Shown: piece by piece, positions 44,578-56,400 of the stretch
How the letters are laid out: every line of letters starts with the position of its first letter
Numbering within the stretch: the first letter of the stretch is position 1
Origin: Mesostigma viride
Lineage: Eukaryota > Streptophyta > Mesostigmatophyceae > Mesostigmatales > Mesostigmataceae
Length of the DNA stretch: 64,000 nucleotides
Direction: 5' to 3'
Assembly: GCA_009746045.1 (NCBI GenBank)
Contig: RPFO01000022.1
Location: 2,489,937-2,553,936 of the forward strand
The notes under the pieces: generated by a model
What the model was told of the DNA's origin: nothing
The model's database searches: none
What the model saw: only the letters and a program-made list of their open reading frames with translations
Translations under genes and position numbers: made by a program

Positions 44578-45319
44578 ATGGCGAACGAGGGAGGCGACGA
44601 CAAATTGAAGACGGAGGCGACCGATAGCGGTGTCAGATAAAGGACAAGTATACTAGTGGGAAGATCGGCGGGGAGCTATCAAACGCCACGTTGTGCTGCA
44701 TTGACGAGGTGGTGGTGCTACCCAGAATTCACGCGGCTGTTCACAGCTGACTCTTCACCACATCTTGCTGAGTAGGAATTCAATCGCAATGAGACAACCA
44801 GCGCAATACATGGTTAGGAAGCATGGTGATGCCCGCTGGCTATGTTACTTTGAATGTGCTGTAGGTTTCACGTATATTCATGGAGCTTGGTCTGTGGTGA
44901 TCGTGGAGACCTTGGCGCCTTGCCATGAGTCTTGACTCCTCGCTTCTATCCCTTGGGCATCCATCATTCTACGGCATGCCACCGGGTCAAGGGATAGGAT
45001 TGAACTGCGATTTGCCCGGTAGGCCAGCTTGTTTATTGAGCTGGCCCCGGCCCCACTGGGACCATAGGTCATTCACAGCCCCACTCACATGCGTACGGAT
45101 CCTATATCATGTTTTAAAGGAGGAAGTTGCTAGGTTGGCGAAGAAGCCAACCCGGCCCCGTTGAAGGGGAAGGACTAGTGTTCGCATGTCTTAACTTCAA
45201 TCAACAATGAAATTGTAATGTTTTGTTAAGTTAGACAACTCTGAGTTGATGCGATGGGATCTGAGTAAAGAAAATTGTGCAAGTGAGTAGAGAAATTTGT
45301 GCAAGTGAGACAACTCACT

Positions 45320-45358
45320 TAATTAATCAAACTCGTGCTCCCGTTGGGGAGTCACGGA
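45320..45358 (-). mobile_element. Family B LINE tail (reverse strand)
   Basis: TTAATTAATC, then ACTCGTGCTCCCGTTGGGGA and GTCACGGAG: the B terminal hairpin with a short tail and nothing else of the element. No TSD found. Confidence 0.75.
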
Positions 45359-45454
45359 GCCCGAAGTGCCTTTAATCCCTTTGTTTGCACAACAGGAAGG
45401 AAGGTCAGAGACCCCCTTTCTCCTTCATGCCGGCCAGAGGCATGCCACAGCTGC

Positions 45455-45506
45455 GTGACTCCCAAACGGGAGCACGAGTCTAATTAATTAATAAATTAAT
45501 TAATTA
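45455..45506 (+). mobile_element. Minimal family B insertion: hairpin plus tail only
   Basis: 52 bases: GTGACTCCCAAACGGGAGCAC, GAGTCT and a TTAA tail. Flanked by ATGCCACAGCTGC at 45442-45454 and 45507-45519. Confidence 0.9.
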
Positions 45507-45715
45507 ATGCCACAGCTGCAATCGGACACGCTAAACGACCCTGCAAGATCTGTGGGTGCAATGAGACCCATGTGAGCTTATCATAACAAGGAGCGTGGGC
45601 AAGTAATGTGAGCATAGCCAAGACGTAGCATCATTGGATGTACAAGGAAATATTTAATAGCTATCTTGATGTGCGTGTAGGAAGATCTGCATGGAGGAAT
45701 AACCGCGAACATGTG

Positions 45716-45873
45716 AAGGAACAAGTATCCCACAACAAGAAACGTGCATCCCACAACCAGGAACGAGTATCCCACAACCTGGAACGTGTTTCCCACCACC
45801 AGGAACAGGTATCCCACAACCAGGAACGACTATCCCACAACTAGGAACGTGTATCCCACAACCAGGAACAAGT
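45716..45873. repeat. Minisatellite, 21-base unit GGAAC-GTATCCCACAACCA
   Basis: About seven copies of (C/G)GAAC(R)(A/T)GTATCCCACAACCA. The same array is met again at 50411-50918. Confidence 0.9.
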
Positions 45874-45884
45874 ATCCTCTGCCG

Positions 45885-46565
45885 GCCGTGCCACCCCATG
45901 CAAGACCCCACAAGGCGTCCTTGCGTCAAGGGGACATGCAATCATCACAAGGAGTGGTAACTGCCCGCAGTGCGCCACCCCATGCAAGACCCCACAAGCC
46001 ATCCTTGGGTCAAGGGGACATGCAGTCATCACAAGGAGCGGTAACTGCCGGCAGTTCCACGCCATGCAAGACCCCACAAGCCGTCCTTGCATAAAGGGGA
46101 CATGCAGTCATCACAAGGAGTGGTAACTGCCGGCAGTGCCACCCCATGCAAGACCCCACAAGCCATCCTTGCATAAAGGGGACATGCAGTCATCACAAGG
46201 AGTGGTAACTGCCGGCAGTGCCACCCCATGCAAGAACCCTCGTCTGCCTCGTCTGCCATTACAGTAGAGGACAGCTCGGATGAGGATTACATCCCCATCT
46301 AGTGCTTAACGGCTGGGGGATGATGCAGACGATATTTGTTTAAACTTTTGCACATGTCATTATTTTTCTAATGAGATTAGCATAGTACTCCGTGGCATGC
46401 CTTTGCGCATGACACGCAAGTACTTACTTACTTATGCAAGAACACACAAGCCAGGGACATGCAGTCATCACAAGGAATGGTAACTGCCGGCAGTGCTACC
46501 CCATGCAAGACCCCACAAGCCATCCATGCAATCATCACAGGGTGTGGTAACTGCCGGCAGTGCGC
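45885..46565. repeat. Minisatellite, unit about 82 bases
   Basis: Four to five units containing CCACAAGCCATCCTTGC, GGGGACATGCAGTCATCACA and GGTAACTGCCGGCAGTG up to about 46246. A short unique stretch with a stop-rich frame follows, then further partial units at 46437-46565. Confidence 0.88.
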
Positions 46566-46759
46566 GGCCCTAACGTTAATTCCCACACCCCCTCTGCTAA
46601 CGTTAGTTTCCACACCCCTCTGCTAACGTTAGTGCCCACCCCCTCGGCTAACGTTAATTCCCACACCCCCTCTGCTAACGTAAGGTCCCACACCCGTCTG
46701 CTAACGTAAGTGCCCCTCCCCCCTCTACTGTCTTTAATTCCCTCCCCCCTTTACTAACG
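46566..46759. repeat. CTAACGTTAG minisatellite, left part
   Basis: Repeats of CTAACGTTAGTGCCC with CCCTCTG spacers. LINE A3 splits the array; it continues at 49496. Confidence 0.9.
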
Positions 46760-46963
46760 GCCCCGGGCAGCCTCCTGCTTTGTCTGTAATATGGAGGCAG
46801 ATGGTACGCAACCCTTGGATAGATGGCAAGTAGTGATGAAGGAGACCACCCCCAAGCCTGTGGGGGCTCCGCGTGTGACCAAGTATGGCATTCATAGCGA
46901 TTCGGGCCGCGGTGCCCACACCCCTGTAACTAGGACCTAGATAGCTTACACCATCCATTCCAT

Positions 46964-49413
46964 TCAGTGATCCTCCGTGGTGTCGCAGCCAAGTATCGCC
47001 TGGCTGCCCGCACCCTCCCCACCTTGCCTCCGCGCCGACAGCTTGCTGTCCACCGTCACGCACCGACAGTGGTCGCCGCCAGGCAGATGCTCCGCCGCAA
47101 CAGAGATCCGATCGCCAAACCTGGGCTGCAAGCAGCTCTGAGGGCCACCTACGAGCAGGCTGAGAAGGCAGATGCTCAGCAGATGGTCAAGGACCTGCGC
47201 AGCTGCCAGCAGAAGCACGACGGCAAGGGGGCCTGGTTCTGGTACAAGCGCCTCGGGCACCCGGCCGGCACGACGGCAAGGGGGCCTGGTTCTGGTACAA
47301 GCGCCTCGGGCACCCGGACGGCCTCGGCCGGCCCCACCGCCACGACGTCCCCGGCGCCCCAGCCAAGCGGCTTCGTACCTGGGCCACGGCCACGGCCGAG
47401 GTCGTGGGGACAGCTGCGCCGCCCCCACCCCTGCTCCCAGCCGCCGCCGCCCGCCCGGCCGCCCTGGCCGGGCCCGCCCCGCTGGGCCCCCGGCCCCGCC
47501 CAGGTCAGCGGCGGACTACCTAGTCCCCCCGCTGGTCGGCCCACTTGGTGACCCGTCTGACATGCCTCCTTTCACCTCTCGCTCGAGGTCACGGAGGCGG
47601 TCCAGCGCCTGCGTTATGACGCAGCCACCGGCTCTGACGAGATTCCGGCCGCAGTTGTAAAACTTGCAGCCGAATTCGAGGACACTGGTGTAATGCTGCT
47701 CTTCCGGGACATCTGCAACCGCCTTCTGCTGTCGTCGCAACCACCTCCAGCGGCCTGGCAACACAGTTTTCGCACGATGCTGTACAAGAACAAGGGGTCG
47801 CCTGCCGACCCCGGCAACTACAGAGGGGTGTGCATTCAAAGTGCCCCCCTCAAGCTTCTTATGCGGCTCATCCTGAACCGCCTGCGCACGGCCCTGGACG
47901 GTCACCTCAGCGAGACTCAGCACGGCTTCCGTTCAGGTCGCAACACAGTACAGGCGCTCTTCGCTACTCGCCGACTGGTGGAGGAACTGCAACGCCTTCA
48001 GCCTGGTGAGTCCCCTTTGCACCTTGTGCTGGTGGACTTCATCAAAGCCTTCGATTCGGTGTTCTGGCCTGCGCTTTGGGACATCTTCGAGTTGTTCCGG
48101 ATCCCCCGCCCCCTGATTGCTGTCATCCGCAACCTGTATGAAGGGTCCACCACTTCGGTGCGCACTTCTTACGGGACCACGCCCCCATGCCCTCTACAGA
48201 AGGGGGTGTGGCAGGGCTGCGTGCTCTCGCCCTACCTGTTCATTATTGTTGTCGAATACGTAATGATTCAGGCGCGCAAGCGATTTGCCCGCATCGTGGG
48301 CAGGGAACCAGGAGTGCAGGTTGCTAACAAATTCTGGCATGGCGGTGCGGACACGGAGATTCGGCTGGCAGACATCATCTACGCAGACGACACCACCCTC
48401 TTCGAGGACACTGAGCATGTGCAGACATGGCTTGACTGCCTGGCTCTCGAGGCCCGTGCAGTGGGGCTTGAGGTCAGCAAGAAGACATCTGGAGGCCCTG
48501 GCGGTTGGGCTCACCAACCCACCGCCGCCCCTCTTTCTCCTAGACGGCTCTCGAGTCCTGTATCGGGACCGCGTTAAGCTGCCGGGCAGCCTGCTCCCCG
48601 CTGCGAGGCTGATGTGGACCACCGCATCTCCCTCGCCTGGCACGCTTTACGCCAGTACCGGGCCCTGTGGCGCAAGCCCCTGGGCAAGATCGAGAAACAG
48701 GACCTGTTCAAGGTCCTCGTTCTTCCTGTTCTCACGTATGGAGCCGAGACGTGGACCCTCACCGCTGACCTAGCCCGCAAGCTGGACGGCGCGGTCACCA
48801 GCATGCTGCGATCCATTTACAGAGTAGGATATGCTGCTCATGTCCGCAATGAGGACCTGTACCAGGGCATGCCCTATATCACCAGCACCATCGAGTTAAG
48901 CAACGCCGCCTGCAGCTAGTAGGGCACCTAGCTCGCACCAACCATGTAGGTACACCTCACGTGCCGGCCCCCCCCGCAGGACTGCGACCAGCCCAGCCTG
49001 GCCGGCACCTCCTGACGTGGGCTGGGCCCAGTGATGTTAGACGCCGCAAGGCCCGCACCTTCAAAGAACAGCTAGTAGAGGACATGGGGGGCCTAGGCCT
49101 CTCATTGATTTGGAAGAAGATGATGGACAAGGCCAAGTGGGCCCAGGTCATAGAGGATAACGAGCCCCCCCCAGTGGGGAAGCGCCCGCGGGTGCAATCT
49201 CGTGGGAGGCACGCCAGATAGCCCCCTAGAGCAGCGTGCGGCTGCCTAGATAGATGTTGTAGTTAGAATGTTGTTAGATAGATGTAGTATGTAGCCGATG
49301 TAGATAGACTAGACCGGTAGGACTGTTTGCACCCATCCATCCATCCATAGGGGTTAATGCTCCGTGACTCCCCAACGGGAGCATGCGAGTCTAATTAATT
49401 AATTAATTATTTT
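46964..49413 (+). mobile_element. LINE B4, longest family B copy
   Basis: Flanked by ATCCATTCCAT at 46953-46963 and 49414-49424, inside A3. It covers the segment before the reverse transcriptase, all of the reverse transcriptase, the C-terminal domain, CATC microarray, hairpin and tail. No endonuclease. Confidence 0.92.
46967..49221 (+). pseudogene. LINE B reverse transcriptase with several frameshifts
   Basis: The pre-RT part (ARQMLRRNRDPIAKPGLQAA, KDLRSCQQKHDGKGAWFWYK) is followed by a tandem duplication of about 52 bases around CGGCAAGGGGGCCTGG (47217-47320), which breaks the frame. The frame 47693-48490 is intact and carries LYKNKGSPADPGNYRG, GFRSGRNTV, motif A LVDFIKAFDS, QGCVLSPYLF and YADDTTLFED. 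Four extra bases near 48490 and further indels (about 48597, 48890, 48955) break the rest. The C-terminus RVQSRGRHAR is still readable at 49221. Together with B1 it gives the B protein from before the RT to the end. Confidence 0.9.
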
Positions 49414-49495
49414 ATCCATTCCATCCCATGTTCCCCTCCCACTGAGGACTTATGCTCACGTGACGCAGTCACGTGTCTATTAATTAATTAATTAA

Positions 49496-50402
49496 TTTAC
49501 TAACGTTAGTCCACAGCCCCCTCTGCTAGTTACGTTAGTGCCCCCCCCTCCTTTGCTAACATTAGTTCCCACACCCCTCTGCTAACGTAAGTGCCCTCCC
49601 CCCCATGCTATCGTTAATGCCCACCCCCCTTCACTAACGTTAGTGCCCAGCCCCCTCTGCTAACGTTAGTGCCCGCGCCCCTTTTCAAACTTTAGTGCTC
49701 GTGGCCCTCTGCTAACGTAAGCGCCCCCCCCTCTGCTATAATTATTTCCCCCCTCTGCTACCTTTGATTCCCACACCCCCTCTGCTATCGCTAGTGCCCG
49801 TGCCCCTTTACTAACGTTAGTGCCCAGCCCCCTCTGCTAACGTTAGTGCCCGTGCCCCTTTACTAACGTTAGTGCCCAGCCCCCTCTGCTAACGTTAGTG
49901 CCCGCGCCCCTTTACAAACTTTAGTGCTCGTGCCCCTCTGCTAACGTTAGCGCCCCCCCCTCTGCTATAATTATTTCCCCCCTCTGCTAACTTTAATTCC
50001 CACACCCCCTCTGCTATCGTTAGTGCCCGTGCCCCTTTACTAACGTTAGTGCCCAGCCCCCTCTGCTAACGTTAGTGCCCGTGCCCCTTTACTAACATTA
50101 GTGCCCCCCCCCTTTGCTATAATTATTTCCGCCCTCTGCTAATAAACTTTAATTCCCACACCCCCTCTGTTATCGTTAGTGCCCGTGCCCCTTTTACTAA
50201 CGTTAGTGCCTACCCCCCTCTGCTAACGTTAGTGCCCGTGCTCCTTTACTGACGTTAGTGCCCCCCCCTCTGCTAACGTTAGTGCCCGTGCCCCTTTACT
50301 AACGTTAGTGCCCAGCCCCCTCTGCTAACGTTAGTGCCCGTGCCCCTCTGCTAACGTTATTCCCCAGCCCCCTCTGCTATCACTAATGCCCGTGCCCCTT
50401 TA
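49496..50402. repeat. CTAACGTTAG minisatellite, right part
   Basis: Dozens of units such as ACTAACGTTAGTGCCC, alternating with CCCCTCTG, GTGCCCC and TATAATTATTTCC variants. A higher-order period of about 165 bases is visible at 49790-50110. Confidence 0.93.
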
Positions 50403-50410
50403 TATTTGGA

Positions 50411-50918
50411 CCAGGAACACAACCCGCAACTAGGCTCGACTATCCCACAACCAGGAACGTACATCCCACAACCCGGAACCCATCCCACAACCAGGAACCC
50501 ATCCCACAACCAGGAACGAGTATCCCACGACTGAACTAGGAACGTGTATCCCACAACCAGGAACAAGTATCCTACAACTAGGAACGTGCATCCCACAACC
50601 AGGAACAAGTATCCTACAACTAGGAACGTGCATCCCACAACCAGGAACACATCCCACAACCAGGAACGACTATCCCACAACTAGGAATGTGTATCCCACA
50701 ACCAGGAACAAGTATCCTACAACCAGAAACGTGTTTCCCACCACCAGGAACGTGTATCCCACAACCACGCTCGACTATCCCACAACCAGGAACATGTATC
50801 CCACAACCAGGAACGAATTTCCCACCACCAGGAACACATCCCACAACCAGGAAAGTGCATCTCACAACCAGGAACAAGTATCCCAAAACAAGGAACACAT
50901 CCCACAACCAGTCGCGCA
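50411..50918. repeat. 21-base minisatellite, second array
   Basis: Over 20 units of the same type as 45716-45873 (GTATCCCACAACCAGGAAC). The two arrays surround the CTAACGTTAG arrays. Confidence 0.93.
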
Positions 50919-51375
50919 GTCGGTCTGAATGACTGGCATTATAACGAGCGTCATAGTATTCGTCTCCGGCTTGGCAGTGCCGTCATCCTGCATACAAAAA
51001 GCACATTGGAGCCAGCACTTTCCCGCGGGTTGTAGCCGATATTCCTCCATGCAGCGATATTCACCAATGCGCTATCAATAAACAAGTCGACACCATCCGG
51101 GTGTGTAAAAAGGGCACGCTGCTGGCCTCGACGGTCACGGCGATGATGAACGACAATAACAAGAACGCCTAATAGCAGGCGTCATACAAACTAGAACAGA
51201 CTGGAACAACTACTTACCCGGTCGTCTGTGATCTTGACACAGAGCCTGGTTTACAAGGAAGCGAGGGAAACCGGCCACTATGAGCACCTACTTAACCCAC
51301 ATAATGAAGGTTAGGAATCCTCCCCATCATGCTAACCGTAGACTCGGTGAAACGCCCCATGCTACAAATACGATA

Positions 51376-51646
51376 GCCCAGCAACGACTACTTGCGGCCA
51401 TCACCTTGTCCAGTTCTGGCTGGCTGTGCGGCGGTAATTTTACCAAGTTTAAAAATGTTACGCCGCACCAGTCTGTGCTTTTTTACGTAGTACCAGACTA
51501 CCAGTGTAGTGTAGAAATCTGCCAAAAGAGCAAACGCCCAAAGCCAACTTCGAAGACGCCCAAAGCCAAATTCCAAGACGCCCAAAGCCCAAAGGCGGGC
51601 GAGTCTGGCGCGGCGCCGGCCATTGGGCCCCGGAATAAGAAATCCC
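51376..51646 (-). repeat. Right terminal inverted repeat of the MULE
   Basis: Reverse complement of 41953-42243; ends GGAATAAGAAATCCC before the duplicated GGGTGGCCAC. Confidence 0.88.
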
Positions 51647-51656
51647 GGGTGGCCAC

Positions 51657-53406
51657 GGAGCATCTGACATGGGGTGGCCGTGAAAATTAGATATTCTTTT
51701 AGGCCTTGAAGTCAGCTTTCATCCTATCCAATAAAAAGCGCATTCTGACAATAAGTTAACTAGTAACCACCAATAGAATAGCCATGCCTCCATTACGGGC
51801 CACGCCCGTAACACGGGCCACGCCCGAAATTCCAGGTAAATAGGTGTACGTTTATTCCAAATATAGCCAATAGGTAATCCCTGCTAAGCCTAGGGTATCA
51901 AGATGTCAGTGGCTAAAACGGAGCCTTACTAGTTACTAGACCACACGGGCCACGCCCGAAATTACAGACGGAGTGTTAAGCTGGGACTACTTGGTCGGGA
52001 GCTACTTGACGGGTTTTACATGACATTATCACGAGGAACCACAGACACTTATCACGAGGATCGTGGACAGAGATTTACTGAACTCCGCCGCTGGACGGGA
52101 TTTCCAGGTAAATAGGTGTACGTTTATTCCAAATATAGCCAGTAAGCCTAGGGCATAGGGCGCTGGACGGGATTTACGGGATTGACGGGATCGACAGTAT
52201 TCAGTGATTGGCGACTGCTAGACGGAATAATGTTGTCGGGATAAACTTGACGGGATTCTACTCCACGGTATTCTTTTTCACAGGATTCTACTGGAAGGTA
52301 TTCTTTTTCACAGGATTCTACTCGACGGGATCCGCATGGGGGGACGGGAAAGTTTGTGCAGGGCGACGTTTAGGTTGAGTTGGTGGAGTTTCCCGCGCCG
52401 GTTTTCCGACAGGGTTATTAAGCCTAGGCCAGTAGGGGTCGAATTTAGATAGGACGTCTTACGGAAAAAAGCGACTTTTTTATTAGGGGCAGAGCCCTAC
52501 GGGATACACTTGTTGGTTAATAAAAAATACCCATTTAGGCATTTACCCGGAAAACAATCATGTACTCTCTGCTGCCCATGTGCGGCGTGGGATACAACTG
52601 ACTGCCTGACTGACTTTCCACTCACAAGTCACAAGTTACACATACATATGGTACCGAACATTCACATTTTCACAGTAAAAGCCATAGCCATAGACCAGCA
52701 CCTGCCAAACCGCAATGCGTCTACCGCAACCAGGAAAAGTGGGCTTCGGAATTCGTAAGGCGAATAGGATGGAGTAATGCAACCAATGCAGGTAGACCTT
52801 GGCTTTGTCGGCTGCTATCAAGTTTGACTGGAGCATGCATTTTCTGACGATGGGCATTTGCCACCGAAAATTGGTAATCCGCGGGGTGTAGTTATCTGCG
52901 GCGCAGAGGAGGAAGCTGCAGCAAGCACTCAGGCGGCATTAACAAATCATAGTTCATTTTTTAGCTCTTGTATTCTCCCTTCCTCGACCGTGTATACGGA
53001 CGCTTGTATCGTGCAACCGGCTGGGCGACAGTGGATTATTCTGCTCCGAGGGCAGGTTTACTTTATAAACTGAGTAGAATTAAGATACTTCTTATTTGCA
53101 AACCAAGTATGGAATCTGTGTTGGAAGATACTCTGCGAGTGCTCAATCACTTGATCGGTAAATTTGGATAGGTAAGCCTTTGTCATGAGCCATGTGCACG
53201 ATGAGGAAGTACGAAAGTCCCTTCACCACCCATGGAATGGCCTGGCTGAATGCCCCATGCTTTACCTGCCCCTTGCTTAAGATTTGATTTACATGTGTGC
53301 GTCCCAAACCTTGGCAATGCTTGAATTTTCATCTGGAAGCGCCGAGGTGTGTACAAGCTGACGTGCTTTCTCTAACCTGGTGTCCTCCCGCTAGCGCTAC
53401 CTGGCA
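51657..53406. other. Upstream region of the glycosidase-like gene
   Basis: No gene identified. Repeats: ACGGGCCACGCCCG(AA) units at 51800-51960, CCAGGTAAATAGGTGTACG at 51831 and again at 52102, and tandem GGTATTCTTTTTCACAGGAT units at 52260-52320. The last part (about 53100-53400) may include 5' UTR. Confidence 0.45.
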
Positions 53407-56400
53407 ATGCACGGGAAAATTACGCCGCGATTCCCGACCTCCAGGTCCCTGCGCACGTTCTACCCATTTCTAAAGCCCGGAATGGAGACCCTCTTGCGCT
53501 CTTCCGCGCCCTGGAGGATGCATCAAGTGTGCCGCATTGCCACATTCGCCTCGATGTGCATGCTTCTCGTCTCGACCCGTGGCGCCGCCTGGACGAGCCA
53601 GGTGGGCAGCAACTGCGTCGGGGACCCTGACGACTACCTGGTTCTCGACTTTGCGACCATCGTCCCGCCGGAGGGCGTGTCGGAGCAGACGATGGCCGTC
53701 GTGGACATGCTCCATGATGAGATCCTGGCACACACGGGCGTCAAGCTCAAGGTCTCGACCGAAATAGACGCGCGAGTGCCAATCATCATGATCCGCAGCG
53801 ACAGCACGCACCTGCACCCAGAGGGGTATGAGGTGGACGTCGTTTTTGACGACCACCCCCAGGGGGCCGTGCTTATCCGCGGCCGATCTGTCAGGTACAA
53901 ACTGCCACAATAGTGCCGTGGTCAATGGCAGTGAGTTAGTAGCCTAGCCTAGACTTGGTTGATGGCAGCGCATTGGTGGATGGCAGTGCCTTGGTGGACG
54001 GCCACGCCTTGTTTATGGCAGCAACCTGTTACCTTGACATGAATGGCCAGGAGCAGCGATGCCTTGGCAGAGAATGGCGATGCATTGTCGCCATTATGGT
54101 TGTCAATGGCCGGCACGTAATAGCTGTGCCTTGTGGAGTCGCGACGAGCAAGACATGCAGACATGCCTGCATGGTGACCGTTTTATGCAAGGGCTGCATT
54201 ATTCAGGGCTTCCTTATTCAAGGCCAGCCCGTAACTAGACTAGTATGTGGAGCTCCCAGTACGTGGCTTGAAAGCATGCCAGAAGGTGGCTGATCAGGCC
54301 CAGTTAGACCCTAGGATGGAGAATCTGCATGTCAAACATACCCCTTACCCAAAATCCTCATCTAACTACCCCAGCCCCCCCCCCCAACCCCCAGCATTGG
54401 AGGATCTGCATGCAGCATCTGCATCCTGTATATTCGCCCGGTAGACGTGCACACGATAGCCCCGCAGCCGTGCTGAGGCCCTCTTGTTGCTATTTCTGCA
54501 AGCGACGTGACAGCGGCAGTGCAGTGTCCAGAAAACGATACTGCTGGAAGGAACGCTGATGCCGGACCGTGCACAGGGAAGGGGACGGTGTGCAGGGAAG
54601 CCAGGGCTGCTCTAGGTTTCCCTTGGCATGTCCGCTAATCCTGGTTTAGAGAGTATTCGCGATTCCTCTCTCTGGATCCTGGTTTAGAGGGAATCTCCTC
54701 CTCGTCGACATCTCGTCCCCTTCCCCATGACCTGTGTATCATTCCCCATGCCACCCCTGCTTTACCCGTGTCGTCCACACTGTGTGCCCTGGCCGGTGAC
54801 ATCTTCATCCTACGGCTGCCACCACCCACCACATAACACCCCTGTCAACCTCCCCCCCCACTGCCACCACCACAACTGTGATAGCTACAAGACCGTGCCA
54901 ACACGATGACGTCCACCCCTATGCCGCCGTTGCTGCACCCCGACCACCTATGCCGCCATCGCTGCACCCCGACCACGCCTACGCTATATGCCGCCGTCGC
55001 CCCACTCCCCCCAGGTCCAAGCTGTTTGGCGTGGGCCACTTCCTGCGGCAGCTGCGCAAGAGCCCCAACCTGATCCCCTGCACCCGCGGCCGCGTGGCGA
55101 TCCACAAGGAGTTTGACGTGTCGCTCGCGCCCCGCTATCTGATGCGCGGCCACATGATCGGCTACCGCCGCATCTCCAACAGCTACGACGGCTGGGAGCA
55201 GGGGCAGATGGAGCAGTACATCCGCGAGATGGCTATTTTTGGGACGAACATGGTTGAGATCACGGGGCCGGGGCTGCACCCGGACTCGCACATGCCTGTG
55301 GAGCAGGTGATGTGCTGGCACACGCACGACGGTTGTGACCTAGTTTTGAAGCCCCATGATAGCCTTGTCATTGGTCCTAGTTGGGCATAAGCAATGTTTA
55401 GCATAAGCACTGTTTAGCAAAAGTGTTGTTTAGCATAAGCGTTGTTTAGCAAAAGCGTTGTTTAGCAAAAGAGTTGTTTAGCATAAGCGTTGTTTAGCAT
55501 AAGCACTGTTTAGCATAAGCACTGTTTAGCATAAGCACTGTTTAGCGTAAGCACTGTTAAGCATAAGCACTGTTTAGCATAAGCACTGTTTAGCATAAGC
55601 ACTGTTTAGCATAAGCACTGTTTAGCATAAGCACTGTTTAGCATAAGCACTGTTTAGCATAAGCACTGTTTAGCATAAGCACTGTTTAGCATAGGCATCG
55701 TTTAGCAAAAGCGTTGTTCAGCATAAGCGTTGTTTAGCATAAGTGTTGTTTAGCCCCGCGCGCGGGCGAATGTGATGGGTGGCACAGCGGGGGACGGGGA
55801 AATAAGAAGATATAATAATAGGCAACACGGGCGCGCACGCGGCAACCGATGGCGTTTGCATGGCATGGGGTGCATGTATTTGCAGATGCACCTGCGTGGC
55901 AAATCAAAGTAAACAAGACGGGGATGCTAGCCTTATCCTTATGGTGGGCTATACTTAGTCGGCGTGGGGAATGGATGGAACCTGATGGCTCACTGTGGCA
56001 CCCCGTTGCTCGCGTTTGGTCACTATAGAAACCGTGGGGCATGCGGCACCCGTTGCTCACGTTTGGCCACTATAGCAACCATGGGGCATGCGGCGTCCGT
56101 TGCTCATGTTTGGTCACTATAGCACCCCTCCTTTGCCTAATGAACCATTTTCCATTTGTCTACCTGGTAAGCCTTTGTCTGCCTGATTTTGCCCTTTGCC
56201 TGCCTGATTTCACCCCTTGTCCGCCTGGTTTTACCCTTTGCCTGCCTGATTTCATCCTTTACCTGTGTGATTTTGGCTGATATCCATTTTTGTCTTGCTG
56301 CTTTCCCATTGCCTGCCTGCTCTTCCCTGTGCCTGCGGTTGCCAGATGAAGATGTGCCACGACATTTCGTGGATCGCGCACAAGTACGACCTGGAGTTTG

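Larger units (their letters stand above)
46760..49495 (+). mobile_element. LINE A3 3' end inside the minisatellite, split by B4
   Basis: Family A end at 46760-46963 and 49414-49495 (hairpin CACGTGACGCAGTCACGTG, TTAA tail). The direct repeat TTTACTAACG (46750-46759, 49496-49505) places it within one minisatellite unit. Confidence 0.9.
41953..51646. mobile_element. 9.7 kb Mutator-like element (MULE) with long inverted ends
   Basis: Long terminal inverted repeats at 41953-42243 and 51376-51646 begin GGGATTTCTTATTCCGGGG and stay nearly identical for about 200 bases, including three TTGGGCGTCTTGGA-like units. Directly outside, both ends show the same GGGTGGCCAC (41943-41952 and 51647-51656), a duplication of 9-10 bases as known for MULEs. 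The interior has a SWIM-finger gene with introns, several minisatellites and later LINE insertions (A3, B4 and B tails). Long TIRs, duplication length and SWIM finger all agree with the Mutator superfamily. Confidence 0.78.

Noticed and set aside
55183-55410. Frames antisense to the glycosidase-like gene
   Set aside because: Shadows of exon 2 caused by high GC at third codon positions.
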